Under the pieces are notes generated by a model, which saw only the letters and a list, made by a program, of their open reading frames with translations, had not been told where the DNA came from and searched no databases. Positions 56,299 through 64,000 of a DNA stretch of 64,000 nt are shown piece after piece (within the stretch, counting starts at the first letter, position 1; each line of letters starts with the position of its first letter). A program made the position numbers and the translations under genes. Origin of the DNA: Bryobacterales bacterium (GTDB lineage: Bacteria > Acidobacteriota > Terriglobia > Bryobacterales > Bryobacteraceae); contig JADKID010000008.1 in NCBI GenBank assembly GCA_016721425.1, positions 62,001 through 126,000 on the forward strand, given 5' to 3'.

Positions 56299-57404
56299 CC
56301 CAGCGTTTCATAGGCTTTGAGGGTGGAGCGGGCGCAATTATCCCAACTGAAGTCGCGCGCGCGGACCCGCCCCTTGGCGATGAGTTGAGTGCGAAATTCC
56401 TCAGATCCATCGACATCCGCCATGGCGTTCGCCATGTCTTCGATCGATAGCGGATCGAAGATCCGCGCCGCGCCTCCTGCAACCTCGGGCAGACAGGTGG
56501 AATTCGACGCGATTACGGGAGTCCCACAGGCCATGGCTTCAATCAGGGGAATCCCAAAGCCCTCCCATAGCGAGGGAAAAGCAAACATCCTGGCGGCCCC
56601 GTAGAGATGGGGCAGTGCGCTGTCTGGGAGGTACCCGAGCCACTTGACGTGCGGCTTCAATCCGAGGCGTTGAATGGTGAGTTCCAATTCGTCCACGCCG
56701 GTGACCGGCTTCCCGGCCAAGACGAGCATTGCATCAGATGAAGTCGCCCGGCGGAATCGGTCAAATGCCTGAACCAACCGAACCAGATTCTTGTGCTTCT
56801 GGAGTTTTCCAATGAAGAGGATATAGGGGCGATCGATCCCAAGCGACTCCAGCACGAGAGAGCGCGATTCGCCCGCCGGCAACTCCTGAAACAGTGAGCC
56901 GACGCCGTTGTAGGCGACACTCATTTTCTGGCGAGGGATCCCGTAGTGGGAGTGCACGTGCTCCAGCGTAGTTTGGGAGACGCAGACCATGTGCTGGCAG
57001 CGAGCCATCCCGGCCTTGAGAAGATGGTTGAGGCGCATGGCAATCCATCTCGGGTAGAACTCAGGATGAACCAGACTGCTGATACAGTGCATGGTGAACA
57101 CCATTGGGCAGGCTGAAAAGGGCGGGGGGGTGAAGGTCGCGTGGTAGAAATCCAGACCGTCACGGCGCATCAGGTACGGCAAGGTCAGACCAATACTGAT
57201 CGGGCGGAGTGCAGGCTTAAGAACCTGATACCGGAAATTATCCTGGCGAACGCCGATTGCGTCCACGGCGTAGTCGCCGGTGCAATAGACGATGAACTCA
57301 TTTCGTTGGTCCATTCTGGCGATGGCACGGAGCAACTCAATCTCATAAGTTTCAGGCCCGCCACCGTGACGCCCTGCCATTAGGACGAAAAGTCCGATTC
57401 TCAT
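56280..57404 (-). CDS. GT4-family glycosyltransferase
   Basis: A 374-residue GT-B enzyme of CAZy family GT4. HGGGPETYEIELL marks the N-terminal acceptor domain, and VCVSQTTLEHVHSHYGI, YILFIGKLQKHKNL and the donor-site FPSLWEGFGIPLIEAMACGT with its EX7E pattern mark the C-terminal domain. It would transfer a sugar from a nucleotide donor to a growing lipid-linked glycan in the cytoplasm. Its start overlaps the stop of the upstream GT4 gene by four bases. It ends the minus-strand exopolysaccharide operon. Confidence 0.92.
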   Translation of the reverse strand: MRIGLFVLMAGRHGGGPETYEIELLRAIARMDQRNEFIVYCTGDYAVDAIGVRQDNFRYQVLKPALRPISIGLTLPYLMRRDGLDFYHATFTPPPFSACPMVFTMHCISSLVHPEFYPRWIAMRLNHLLKAGMARCQHMVCVSQTTLEHVHSHYGIPRQKMSVAYNGVGSLFQELPAGESRSLVLESLGIDRPYILFIGKLQKHKNLVRLVQAFDRFRRATSSDAMLVLAGKPVTGVDELELTIQRLGLKPHVKWLGYLPDSALPHLYGAARMFAFPSLWEGFGIPLIEAMACGTPVIASNSTCLPEVAGGAARIFDPLSIEDMANAMADVDGSEEFRTQLIAKGRVRARDFSWDNCARSTLKAYETLGYQLPS

Positions 57405-58549
57405 TGATGCGCCCTTACCATACCCGCGTACATCGCCTCCACGCGTTTGGCGGCCAATTCCACCGAATACTCTTCGGTGATGAACCGGCGTGCCTCCAGG
57501 CCCAGAGCGAGAGCTCGCTCGGGGTTCCGGATCAACGCCAACATCGCGTCGCAGAGCATCTGCGGACTTCGCGGAGGCAGCAACACTGCGGAGCGATTGT
57601 CTGTCAGGACCTCTTCCAATCCGCCCACACGCGATGCAATAATCGGTTTCGCGGCAGCCATGCCGGCGCAGATGGCAAGAGCGACGCCTTCGTTATCGCT
57701 CGGATGGACCTGGATGTCGGCAAGGGTCAACAGGCGGTCCGGATCCGGGTAAAATCCAAGGAAATCGACATTTTCCGAGACGTTCAGTTTCCGCGCCAGG
57801 GTTTCGGCAGCGTCTTTATCCGGCCCGACGCCGGGCAACCACAGCCGGCTCTGGGGGTGTTTATCCAGTAGAGCCCGAAACGCCTGCAAGAGATTGTCAT
57901 GAGCCTTCTCCGGCCAGAAGCGAGCCATGTAGACGAAGACCGTCTCGCCGGGTTGGGCCCCCAGACCGGCCCGCTCTTTTTGCCGTTGGGACTCATCGAT
58001 TGCGATCTCTCGCGCTGGATAGCCGCAGATCAGCAGGTGGAGTCTTGTAGGATCAGCTCCACGCCGGACAGTGTCGGTAAAGCACTGCTGGCAATGTGCC
58101 GAAACAGCATCAAAGCGCTTCATCAACAGTTGGTCAATCCACTGCAAGGCATTCCGTTTCAGGCTGAAATCGCCCCAAACGTAGTAGGTGGTTGCTACCT
58201 TTACTCCGGTCATTCTCGCGGCCAGCAGTCCGACCAGGTTAGCGTAAGTGTTGTGGCAGTGGATGACGTCCATTCGTTCGCGTCTGACCAACGCGGCGAG
58301 TTCCCGAGCGGCTCGAAAGAGAGGCTTTCCCCTGTTCCAGCCGATCTGATCGACCGTCAGGCCATCCCTGGCCGCGGATTCCAGAAATGCGCGTTCACTG
58401 CCATCCGGGTTGGCAAAGACGCACAAGCGAACCTGGATCCTCGCTGAGTCGAAACTGCGGATCCAGTTCAGAAGAGCCGTTTCGACGCCCCCGTGGGCCA
58501 TAGTATGCAGGAGGTGTAGAACTCGTATCGGCCTATCGCGCTCGCTCAT
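57401..58549 (-). CDS. GT4-family glycosyltransferase
   Basis: A 382-residue GT-B enzyme. LHLLHTMAHGGVETALLNWI is the N-terminal signature, then VIHCHNTYANLVGLLAARMT, FVYMARFWPEKAHDNLL and VHPSDNEGVALAICAGMAAAKP, in which the EX7E acidic pair is altered to E-G-V-A-L-A-I-C-A. It likely adds a sugar in the same pathway. The start and stop overlap both neighbours by ATGA, showing tight coupling. Confidence 0.9.
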   Translation of the reverse strand: MSERDRPIRVLHLLHTMAHGGVETALLNWIRSFDSARIQVRLCVFANPDGSERAFLESAARDGLTVDQIGWNRGKPLFRAARELAALVRRERMDVIHCHNTYANLVGLLAARMTGVKVATTYYVWGDFSLKRNALQWIDQLLMKRFDAVSAHCQQCFTDTVRRGADPTRLHLLICGYPAREIAIDESQRQKERAGLGAQPGETVFVYMARFWPEKAHDNLLQAFRALLDKHPQSRLWLPGVGPDKDAAETLARKLNVSENVDFLGFYPDPDRLLTLADIQVHPSDNEGVALAICAGMAAAKPIIASRVGGLEEVLTDNRSAVLLPPRSPQMLCDAMLALIRNPERALALGLEARRFITEEYSVELAAKRVEAMYAGMVRAHQ

Positions 58550-59226
58550 GGATGCACGGTTTGATCCCAGATAAAACCAAGGAGGTTGCCTCCTCCGCGT
58601 GTCACTTCGTCGCGCGAACTGCAGACTTCCTGAATCGTGGACTTCTCGGCGGAGACCACCAGAATCACACCGTCCGCATGCTGCGCGAGGATGAGGGTTT
58701 CATCGGACCGGGTCAGGCAGGCACCTTCCACTACGATATATCGAAACCGGTTGCAGGCGTCCTGCACGAATGCTGCAAACATCGGAGAGGAGAACAGGCT
58801 GGCGGGAGAGAGCCCGCTCGGATTGACTCTCGCCAAGGTGAGGGTCCTGTTCTCGCCGGATTGGAGCGCCAGGGCCATCGATTTTGAGTCTGTGCCAGTG
58901 CCATTCTCGAAAGTGCACTCCACCGTAGGCGTCGTATCTTCTCTTTGCGATGGTTCGCCGAGTTGGGCATCCAGAACCAGCACTGGGCTCTCGTGTAACA
59001 ACTCCAGAGCCTGAGCCAGATCTCTCGCCAACTGCCCAGTGGGCAGATTCTCAGTGACTGGAGCAACCATGATCACCCTACCTCGCGACGACGGCGGGGA
59101 AATCGCCCGCAAGTTTGCAGCGACCCGGAGTACACCAGGCGGTAGCGGCGGCTTGCCGTGCTCCAATCCAGGAGACGAGCGATGCGGTTCCATGTGTTCG
59201 GACAAAATCATCAACCTCAACCTCAT
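58546..59226 (-). CDS. BY-kinase/CpsD-like ATPase-fold protein with a lost Walker A motif
   Basis: About 226 residues. RVIMVAPVTENLPTGQLARDLAQAL sits where a tyrosine autokinase has its GxxGxGKS/T loop, but no GK[ST] is present; VLVLDAQLGEP recalls the Walker A' DAD motif, and YIVVEGA and GVILVVSAEKSTIQEVCS recall the later BY-kinase blocks. No C-terminal tyrosine cluster is seen. It is therefore probably a non-catalytic relative regulating polymer length or export. The start may be the ATG at 59226, 59211 or 59193. It lies seven bases after the radical SAM gene and overlaps the glycosyltransferase start. Confidence 0.7.
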   Translation of the reverse strand: MRLRLMILSEHMEPHRSSPGLEHGKPPLPPGVLRVAANLRAISPPSSRGRVIMVAPVTENLPTGQLARDLAQALELLHESPVLVLDAQLGEPSQREDTTPTVECTFENGTGTDSKSMALALQSGENRTLTLARVNPSGLSPASLFSSPMFAAFVQDACNRFRYIVVEGACLTRSDETLILAQHADGVILVVSAEKSTIQEVCSSRDEVTRGGGNLLGFIWDQTVHP

Positions 59227-59233
59227 ACTGCCA

Positions 59234-60379
59234 CTATTTGGTCTGGATTTGCACCAACTCTCTTACCGGGTGAGGGTCCGGGGGCTGAGGCGGGCTGGCA
59301 GTGTTGGTTGGCTTGTTGAATTTGGCAAAAATATCGCATCCGTCGCAAATAGTCTCAATCTTCCGGGGAGCATCCTCCGCGGAAAATAGCGCCCGGGCCG
59401 ACTGGTAGTGATCATTGTTCCAAACGTCCATCATGTTTTCGGCCGGAAGCATCGCGAAATCGCTATCTTTCTTGTAGACGACGCAGCAAGGTGCGACGCC
59501 ACCGTCCGCATTCACAACCATCGAGCGGTAGAGATAGAAGCAGGGACTGGGCTTATTGGCCTGGCCGAACTGCTGTTCCACCTCGGGACTGTACTCGCGC
59601 CCCTCCACGGACAGGGGAAACCAGGTGTCGGCGACGGCCTTTCGGTCCGGCGTATCGTACGGCATACCGACCGGGATGAATCGAAGGAGGTCAACGCCAA
59701 TCTTTTTGGCGAGAGCCTCTGCCTCCGCAATCTCGTGCTCGTTCTGCTTCATCACGATGAACTGCCATTCCACAACGAGAGACGGCCGGCGCTGGGCGTT
59801 GCGAATCCGAATGATATCGGCCAGGTTGTCGAAGACATGCTCAAACCGGCCCCGGACTCTGTATTTCGAGTAGCTCTCCTGGGTGGTGCCGTCCAACGAG
59901 ACGATGAGGTACTCCAGGCCGGAGTCAACTAGTGAGTGAAGCTCGGACTTTGTGGTTTCCGAAAAGTTGGTGCTTAGATTGGTCCCGACATTGATCGACT
60001 GGGCGTACTCGATCATGCTGAACACCTGCTTATTGAGGAGAGATTCACCCCAGTTGTGCAGGTAGGCCTCGAACAGCCATGGAGCTGCGGGATCAATGTA
60101 GTTCTTGAAGCAGTCGAGAGACATCATCTTCTGGGGCCGGTCCAGAGTTCCGTTCCCCGTCGGGCAGAGCGGGCAGCGCAAGTTGCAGTAGTTGCAGGGG
60201 TCAATGATCAGTAGATAGGGGTGGCCTTGGAGCTGAATCCTGCGCAGTTTGCGCTCAGCCTCGACGCGCGCCAGATTCGCCCACTTCCGCGGTGTACCAT
60301 GCTGGAGCACGGAGCGGAGGTGCCGTTGATTGCGAGTATATTGGGGAACTTTCTTGAGTAGTTTTTGCGCCAGACTCAT
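59234..60379 (-). CDS. Radical SAM protein with SPASM-like C-terminus
   Basis: From the ATG at 60379 this is about 381 residues. CNLRCPLC gives the radical SAM cluster motif (C65, C69, C72). Later cysteines (SPCFYLYRSMVVNADGGVAPCC and ICDGCDIF) resemble a SPASM auxiliary-cluster region. Such enzymes modify peptides, tRNA or sugars by radical chemistry. Placement among glycosyltransferases suggests a sugar or lipid-carrier modification, or maturation of a peptide exported with the glycan; neither can be proven here. The longer frame to 60574 is antisense to the epimerase gene and lacks family similarity. It starts four bases after the epimerase stop. Confidence 0.87.
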   Translation of the reverse strand: MSLAQKLLKKVPQYTRNQRHLRSVLQHGTPRKWANLARVEAERKLRRIQLQGHPYLLIIDPCNYCNLRCPLCPTGNGTLDRPQKMMSLDCFKNYIDPAAPWLFEAYLHNWGESLLNKQVFSMIEYAQSINVGTNLSTNFSETTKSELHSLVDSGLEYLIVSLDGTTQESYSKYRVRGRFEHVFDNLADIIRIRNAQRRPSLVVEWQFIVMKQNEHEIAEAEALAKKIGVDLLRFIPVGMPYDTPDRKAVADTWFPLSVEGREYSPEVEQQFGQANKPSPCFYLYRSMVVNADGGVAPCCVVYKKDSDFAMLPAENMMDVWNNDHYQSARALFSAEDAPRKIETICDGCDIFAKFNKPTNTASPPQPPDPHPVRELVQIQTK

Positions 60380-60383
60380 GTCG

Positions 60384-61376
60384 TCACCTGCCAGCTCCAA
60401 CAGCCTTCCAGGCGGCTGGCTTCTCGGAGGAGACCGTGCCTGACTGGACGACGCCAAACGACTTGCGCAGGCCGGTGTTAAAGTTGGTCCGGGGTGCCCA
60501 GCCGAGCAGGCGGCTTGCATCCGCGTTCGAACAATGGCTCCGCCAGATCTCAGTAGGGCGAGGCGCCTGGCCACCGACGGCGATTTCGGAGTCCGAGCCT
60601 AGCACCGAGAGAATCTCGGCGCACATTTCCGCCACCGTTATCTCATGTCCTCCGCCGATTGGGATCGCCAGGTTTCGGGCGGAGGGACAAACTGAAGCCA
60701 GAACGAACGCCTCCACGGCGTCCTCGACGAAAAGCGGGTCGCGAGTTTGGGAACCGCCCTGGAGAATCACGGGTCGTTTCGCATCGACACACTGCTTCAC
60801 GTACGTGAGCAGATTCCAGTTTTGCCTGGGACCATAGACGAGAGTGGGCCGCAGCGAGACAACACTCAAGTGCGAATGAAGCGAGGATACTAGCCGGCAA
60901 ACGTCCCAGGCTGCGGACTTGGCCATTGCGTAGGAACATTCCGGGAGGTAGGGAGTGTAGACCGTGTAGGGCTCCACAGTGTTTCCGAACACCTTGCTGG
61001 TGTCTGCATAGACCACTGTATCGGCCCCGCACTCCACAGAGGCCTGCATCACGTTGATGGTACCAAGTGTGTTCTCAGTGAATACCCGTGTCATGTGTTC
61101 GAAGGACTCCGAAGCGTCCGGGCAGCCAGCGAGATGAAAGACCTTCTTTGGTGCAAACGTTCGCAGTGAGTTGGCCAGGCCCTGACTATCCAGGATGTCC
61201 AACGCCTGAAACTGGATGTCGCCAGTGATGTCACTGAGACTGGCAAGCCTGGCGGATGACCGCGAAATCGCCAGGATGCGCGCCCCCAGGCTGGCCAAGC
61301 GCTCACAGAGATGGGAGCCGATGAAGCCGGTTGCTCCAATGACTGCAACCGGAGTTCCAGAGAGAGTGGCGTCCAT
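60384..61376 (-). CDS. NAD-dependent sugar epimerase/dehydratase (extended SDR)
   Basis: A 330-residue extended SDR enzyme. GATGFIGSH (G14, G17, G20) is the NAD-binding motif, HLAGCPDASES the active-site loop, and Y149 with K153 (SYAMAKSAA) the catalytic pair. It would epimerise, dehydrate or reduce a nucleotide sugar for the exopolysaccharide. The ATG overlaps the sugar-transferase stop by one base (TAATG), so the two are translationally coupled. Confidence 0.9.
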   Translation of the reverse strand: MDATLSGTPVAVIGATGFIGSHLCERLASLGARILAISRSSARLASLSDITGDIQFQALDILDSQGLANSLRTFAPKKVFHLAGCPDASESFEHMTRVFTENTLGTINVMQASVECGADTVVYADTSKVFGNTVEPYTVYTPYLPECSYAMAKSAAWDVCRLVSSLHSHLSVVSLRPTLVYGPRQNWNLLTYVKQCVDAKRPVILQGGSQTRDPLFVEDAVEAFVLASVCPSARNLAIPIGGGHEITVAEMCAEILSVLGSDSEIAVGGQAPRPTEIWRSHCSNADASRLLGWAPRTNFNTGLRKSFGVVQSGTVSSEKPAAWKAVGAGR

Positions 61377-62119
61377 TAGAATGCACCATGCCGTGTGATG
61401 ACCTTGAGGATCGTCTTCGCCACGAGGCTGAAATCCTGGGTGAGACTCCGCGTGGCGATGTAGTCCAGGTTGAGCTTGTTTGTCGCTTTGAACGTCAGCA
61501 GGCCCCGACCTCCAACCTGAGCCGGGCCCGTGATGCCAGGTGGCACTGTGAAAATCTTGAGCTCTTCCTGGGAGTAGTAGGGCAGCATCTCAGGGATCTC
61601 GGGCCGAGGGCCAACCAGTCTCATCTCGCCGGTCACGACATTCCAAAAGTTGGGCAGTTCGTCCAACGTGGACTCTCGAAGCCAGCGCCCAATTCGCGTG
61701 GCTCTGGGATCGTCAGGGACCTTGAACTGCAGCGTTTCGACCTGATCTGGCGTGTAATTATAGGCGTAGAGCTCCGGGAAGCGCTCCCGGGCATCGTGAA
61801 AATAAGTTCGGAACTTGGTGAACCGAAACAGTCTGCCATTGCGCCCGACTCTCCATTGACGAAAAAGGATGGGGCCAGGCGAATCGAGTCTGATCAGTAT
61901 AGCCAGAACAATCATGATCGGAAGCGTCACAAGCAGATTGACTGCTCCGAAGATTCGTTCAGCAATACACTGAACGAAGTTGGGCTCTTCGTGGGGCATG
62001 GCTGCGATTCGCCGCAGAATTGGTTGCCACGCTAGCTGCTTCTCATCCCTCGGCGGAGCCTCCAGACGAGCAAAGCTCGCCGCGATGGAAGCACCATCAA
62101 TTGTCTCAAAACTTCCCAT
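61376..62119 (-). CDS. Undecaprenyl-phosphate sugar transferase (initiating enzyme)
   Basis: About 247 residues. It has one membrane segment (VNLLVTLPIMIVLAILIRL) and the PF02397 blocks RQWRVGRNGRLFRFTKFRTY and ESTLDELPNFWNVVTGEMRL, with LVGPRPEIPEMLPYY. It lacks the multi-span N-terminus of WbaP-type enzymes, as in the short EpsL/PglC type. It would transfer a sugar-1-phosphate to undecaprenyl phosphate in the inner membrane and so start the repeat unit. The ATG at 62119 is preferred over 62128 because AAGGAGG is ten bases upstream of it and only one base before the other. Confidence 0.92.
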   Translation of the reverse strand: MGSFETIDGASIAASFARLEAPPRDEKQLAWQPILRRIAAMPHEEPNFVQCIAERIFGAVNLLVTLPIMIVLAILIRLDSPGPILFRQWRVGRNGRLFRFTKFRTYFHDARERFPELYAYNYTPDQVETLQFKVPDDPRATRIGRWLRESTLDELPNFWNVVTGEMRLVGPRPEIPEMLPYYSQEELKIFTVPPGITGPAQVGGRGLLTFKATNKLNLDYIATRSLTQDFSLVAKTILKVITRHGAF

Positions 62120-62128
62120 TGTCGCCAT

Positions 62129-62287
62129 TCCTCCTTGGCTGCAATTGCACGGAACAACAGATTGTTATCTGGTTTACTACACTCTGATTGACGCGTCGTG
62201 GCGTACCCGGCTAACGCGAAGGTTGCCCCAGATGGCCTCGTCCTTCACATGCGGGCGGTAAAGGTCCAGAGTGCTGCCGGTTTTCCC
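62129..62287. other. Gap with a small palindrome upstream of the sugar transferase
   Basis: This 159-base gap precedes the sugar-transferase gene. A 14-base palindrome with a four-base loop (CAGAT-TGTT-ATCTG, 62158-62171) lies about 30 bases upstream of its ribosome site and might be an operator. No clear -35/-10 pair was assigned. Confidence 0.3.
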
Positions 62288-63343
62288 CTAGCCATTGCGA
62301 CTTTCGGACTGATGTCCTGCGGCCGCTGCCTTGGGTCTCAACACCGGGAACGCGTCCTCTCTCCGATCAGACATCGAATGAAATGCCGACGTTGGCAATC
62401 GACCCGATTCCAGCATCTGACGAAGAGCACTGAATACTTCAAACTTCGGATGGTAGTCCAGCCTGGTGCGGGCCTTGCCTATATCCATTACAAAATCACC
62501 GGACTCCACGAGTGCATCCTCAGCCGGCCAAGAGGAATAGATCACCGGGACGCCGGTAATCTCGTGCACTAGTTGAGCCACGGCGTTCATCGCCACTGGT
62601 TGACCAGAACCAATGTTGAAGGTCTCATTGCGCGCTTGAATGTGCGTACCACACAATTCCAACGCATCTATTAAATCGTCAATGTGCAGAAAATCACGGA
62701 CCTGACTACCTTCCCCGTAGATGCTGAGAGGCTGGCCGTTGGCCCCTTGGTAGATCAGGCGGTTGATGAACCCATACGACTGGTTTGGTTCCGGTCGATA
62801 AAATGCGAATGGATTAGAGATCCGGCAAATCGAGTAGGTGATAGTACCGCGATGTGCCTGGATCTGGTGATAATTCTCTACGCAGACTTTATGAGCTGCG
62901 TAGAAGCTGGTTGGGATGACCGGCGAGGTTTCGCTAACCGGGAGGACCTGCGCCCGGCCGTAAACCAGTCGGCTGCTGGAGAAAACAACGTGTGGTCGGT
63001 TGCCCGCTTCTTCGCAAGCCCTGAGAATCTCCAGCTGAAATTTACAGTTGCCCTCCAGGCTCGTCCTAGGGTCCTGGTTGCTTGCGACAGCCCCTGAGGT
63101 GCCCGCCAGGTTGTAAATGACGTCCGCGTTGCGGATAGCCTCTCGGAGCTGCACGTTTCGAACCTTGTCGTCGACTGCCATCTCAACGACGTCGACGCCA
63201 CGCAATGCCGTGAGGCATGACTTCTCTGCCCCTCTCCGGCTGAACGCCGTGACGGGCTGTCCGGCGCAACTTAGCCTGGCGGCCAAGTGACGTCCGATGA
63301 ACCCAGTTCCTCCGAAAAGTACAGTCAACGGTGATGCCCTCAA
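62288..63343 (-). CDS. NAD-dependent sugar epimerase/dehydratase (extended SDR)
   Basis: A 351-residue extended SDR enzyme with GGTGFIGRH (G11, G14, G17), FSSSRLVYGR and the catalytic pair Y148 and K152 (SFYAAHKVC). The C-terminal DFLHIDDLIDALEL is typical of UDP-glucose-epimerase-like enzymes. The TTG at 63343 is used as start because no in-frame ATG precedes the Rossmann motif; L6 (TTG) is an alternative. A promoter (63355-63382) lies just upstream. A 159-base gap separates it from the sugar transferase. Confidence 0.85.
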   Translation of the reverse strand: MRASPLTVLFGGTGFIGRHLAARLSCAGQPVTAFSRRGAEKSCLTALRGVDVVEMAVDDKVRNVQLREAIRNADVIYNLAGTSGAVASNQDPRTSLEGNCKFQLEILRACEEAGNRPHVVFSSSRLVYGRAQVLPVSETSPVIPTSFYAAHKVCVENYHQIQAHRGTITYSICRISNPFAFYRPEPNQSYGFINRLIYQGANGQPLSIYGEGSQVRDFLHIDDLIDALELCGTHIQARNETFNIGSGQPVAMNAVAQLVHEITGVPVIYSSWPAEDALVESGDFVMDIGKARTRLDYHPKFEVFSALRQMLESGRLPTSAFHSMSDRREDAFPVLRPKAAAAGHQSESRNG

Positions 63344-63354
63344 GTGAAGAAAAC

Positions 63355-63382
63355 ATTAGCATCGAATATACGGATGAGTCAA
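63355..63382 (-). promoter_or_regulatory. Candidate promoter of the second epimerase gene
   Basis: On the minus strand TTGACT (63377-63382) and GCTAAT (63355-63360) are 16 bases apart. The -10 ends 11 bases before the TTG start, so any leader would be very short. Confidence 0.5.
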
Positions 63383-63811
63383 GAATATTCTTCCTACAGC
63401 GGTACTAGAACTACCAGCGGGTAACATCTGCCCTTCAGGCCTAACTCCTTTGCTTGCTACTCCTTGAGCCGACGCTGGCAGGATGGAGTAAGTGAACCAG
63501 GCCTGTAGTAATGTTCGTCTTGCGTCCCGTCTCTGCCGGTCTATCCTGCTCAAAAACAGGGCTTCGGGATTGAGTGACAACGGCGAAGCGGCCAAGGCTG
63601 GGGTATCGGTGAGGACGGTTGAGCAACTCCTGTCCAACTCGGCGCCCAGCAGCCGCGGCCGGTTGCGACGTGGGACTTTTCCACACCGCGGAGGGAGGTG
63701 GACCCGCCAATTATCGTGAGGGGGGCGGGAGCTTTATGCTAGCTTGGAGGTCCGGCAAGCGACGGTGGTGCCCATTGAGAATCTAGGCAAGCCTCAGCCG
63801 CAGGGGTCAAG
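63383..63811. other. Intergenic region before the flippase gene
   Basis: About 430 bases without a supported gene. It should contain the promoter of the plus-strand flippase; TATGCT at 63735-63740 is a weak -10 candidate. Short open frames on both strands show no recognisable similarity. Confidence 0.35.
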
Positions 63812-64000
63812 TTGAGTAAAACTGCTGGAAGAATCCAGTCCTTCCTTTACGTCAGTGTGCCGAAGCTGCTCAGCGGCTTAGCCAGTCTTGGAATCAACGT
63901 GCTGTTGATGCGCTACCTGACGACGGAGGAGTTCGGCAGATGGAGCCTGTGTGCGGCAGCAATCCTGGCGTGCGATGCCATCGTCGGTTCGGCGCTCGAC
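63812..64000 (+). CDS. Wzx-like polysaccharide flippase, N-terminus only (runs off the edge)
   Basis: A TTG at 63812, with GGGG five bases upstream, opens a frame of 63 codons to the window end. The residues (KLLSGLASLGINVLLMRYLT, then TEEFGRWSLCAAAILACDAI and VGSALD) match the first two membrane segments of MOP-superfamily Wzx/oligosaccharide flippases, where LTxxEFGxW is typical. It would move the lipid-linked repeat unit across the inner membrane, completing the Wzx/Wzy-type export set implied by the cluster. Partial; start uncertain. Confidence 0.72.
   Translation, partial: MSKTAGRIQSFLYVSVPKLLSGLASLGINVLLMRYLTTEEFGRWSLCAAAILACDAIVGSALD

Noticed and set aside
63492..63719. 75-codon plus-strand frame with a faint helix-turn-helix look (EAAKAGVSVRTVEQLL)
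   Set aside because: Too short and too basic around it, with no ribosome site; probably chance.
1..64000. tRNA, rRNA, CRISPR arrays, transposases
   Set aside because: No tRNA arm pattern, repeat-spacer array or DDE transposase motif was seen by eye; dedicated searches (tRNAscan-SE, Infernal, CRISPR finders) would decide.

Overview
The window is GC-rich bacterial DNA that most resembles an Acidobacteriota genome of the Solibacter/Bryobacterales kind. This rests on gene families that cluster in that group: very long TonB-dependent receptor-like proteins with an N-terminal carboxypeptidase-regulatory-like domain, three FG-GAP/ASPIC-UnbV (CRTAC1-type) proteins, an acidobacterial VWFA-related protein, TPR and sulfatase-TPR proteins, and PEP-CTERM proteins beside an exopolysaccharide locus. 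The assignment is inference from gene content; no rRNA or tRNA gene, CRISPR array or intact insertion sequence was seen.

Left part (1-13.1 kb, mostly minus strand): an M20 peptidase with a truncated secreted gene behind it; a ROK-type regulator overlapping a 1204-residue outer-membrane receptor; a plus-strand relic of another receptor's C-terminus; a short SEDS (FtsW/RodA)-like membrane protein behind an exported nitrilase-family hydrolase; and a second large receptor followed by a clear terminator.

Centre-left (13.3-34.1 kb): a TPR protein converges on a long minus-strand run: secreted BNR propeller, GH42-like protein, frameshifted VWFA-related protein, sulfatase-like/TPR lipoprotein, TPR protein and two CRTAC1 proteins. 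A divergent plus-strand set carries a phosphodiesterase-like lipoprotein, a DUF4091 protein and a third CRTAC1 protein.

Centre-right (34.1-52.6 kb): a minus-strand agaS-pfkB-hydrolase operon suggests amino-sugar phosphate catabolism. A glycosidase-like protein is divergent from a seven-gene plus-strand operon: propeller, amidohydrolase, YjbQ, exported amidohydrolase, DUF5107-TPR, propeller, esterase. Its last six genes are joined by five successive ATGA overlaps. A DeoR-family regulator converges on its end. An operator-like element, TTTCG-N5-TTTC-N2-TTTGG, lies in both the agaS promoter region and the propeller/glycosidase divergent region. One DeoR regulon linking secreted polymer processing to sugar-phosphate catabolism is therefore a testable proposal, and it is the best candidate here for an undescribed system.

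Right part (52.8-64 kb): a PEP-CTERM GDSL hydrolase, a structured non-coding stretch and a small PEP-CTERM protein precede an exopolysaccharide cluster: methyltransferase, two GT4 glycosyltransferases, a BY-kinase-like protein without a Walker A lysine, a radical SAM/SPASM protein, two sugar epimerase-like proteins, an undecaprenyl-phosphate sugar transferase and the start of a Wzx-like flippase running off the edge.
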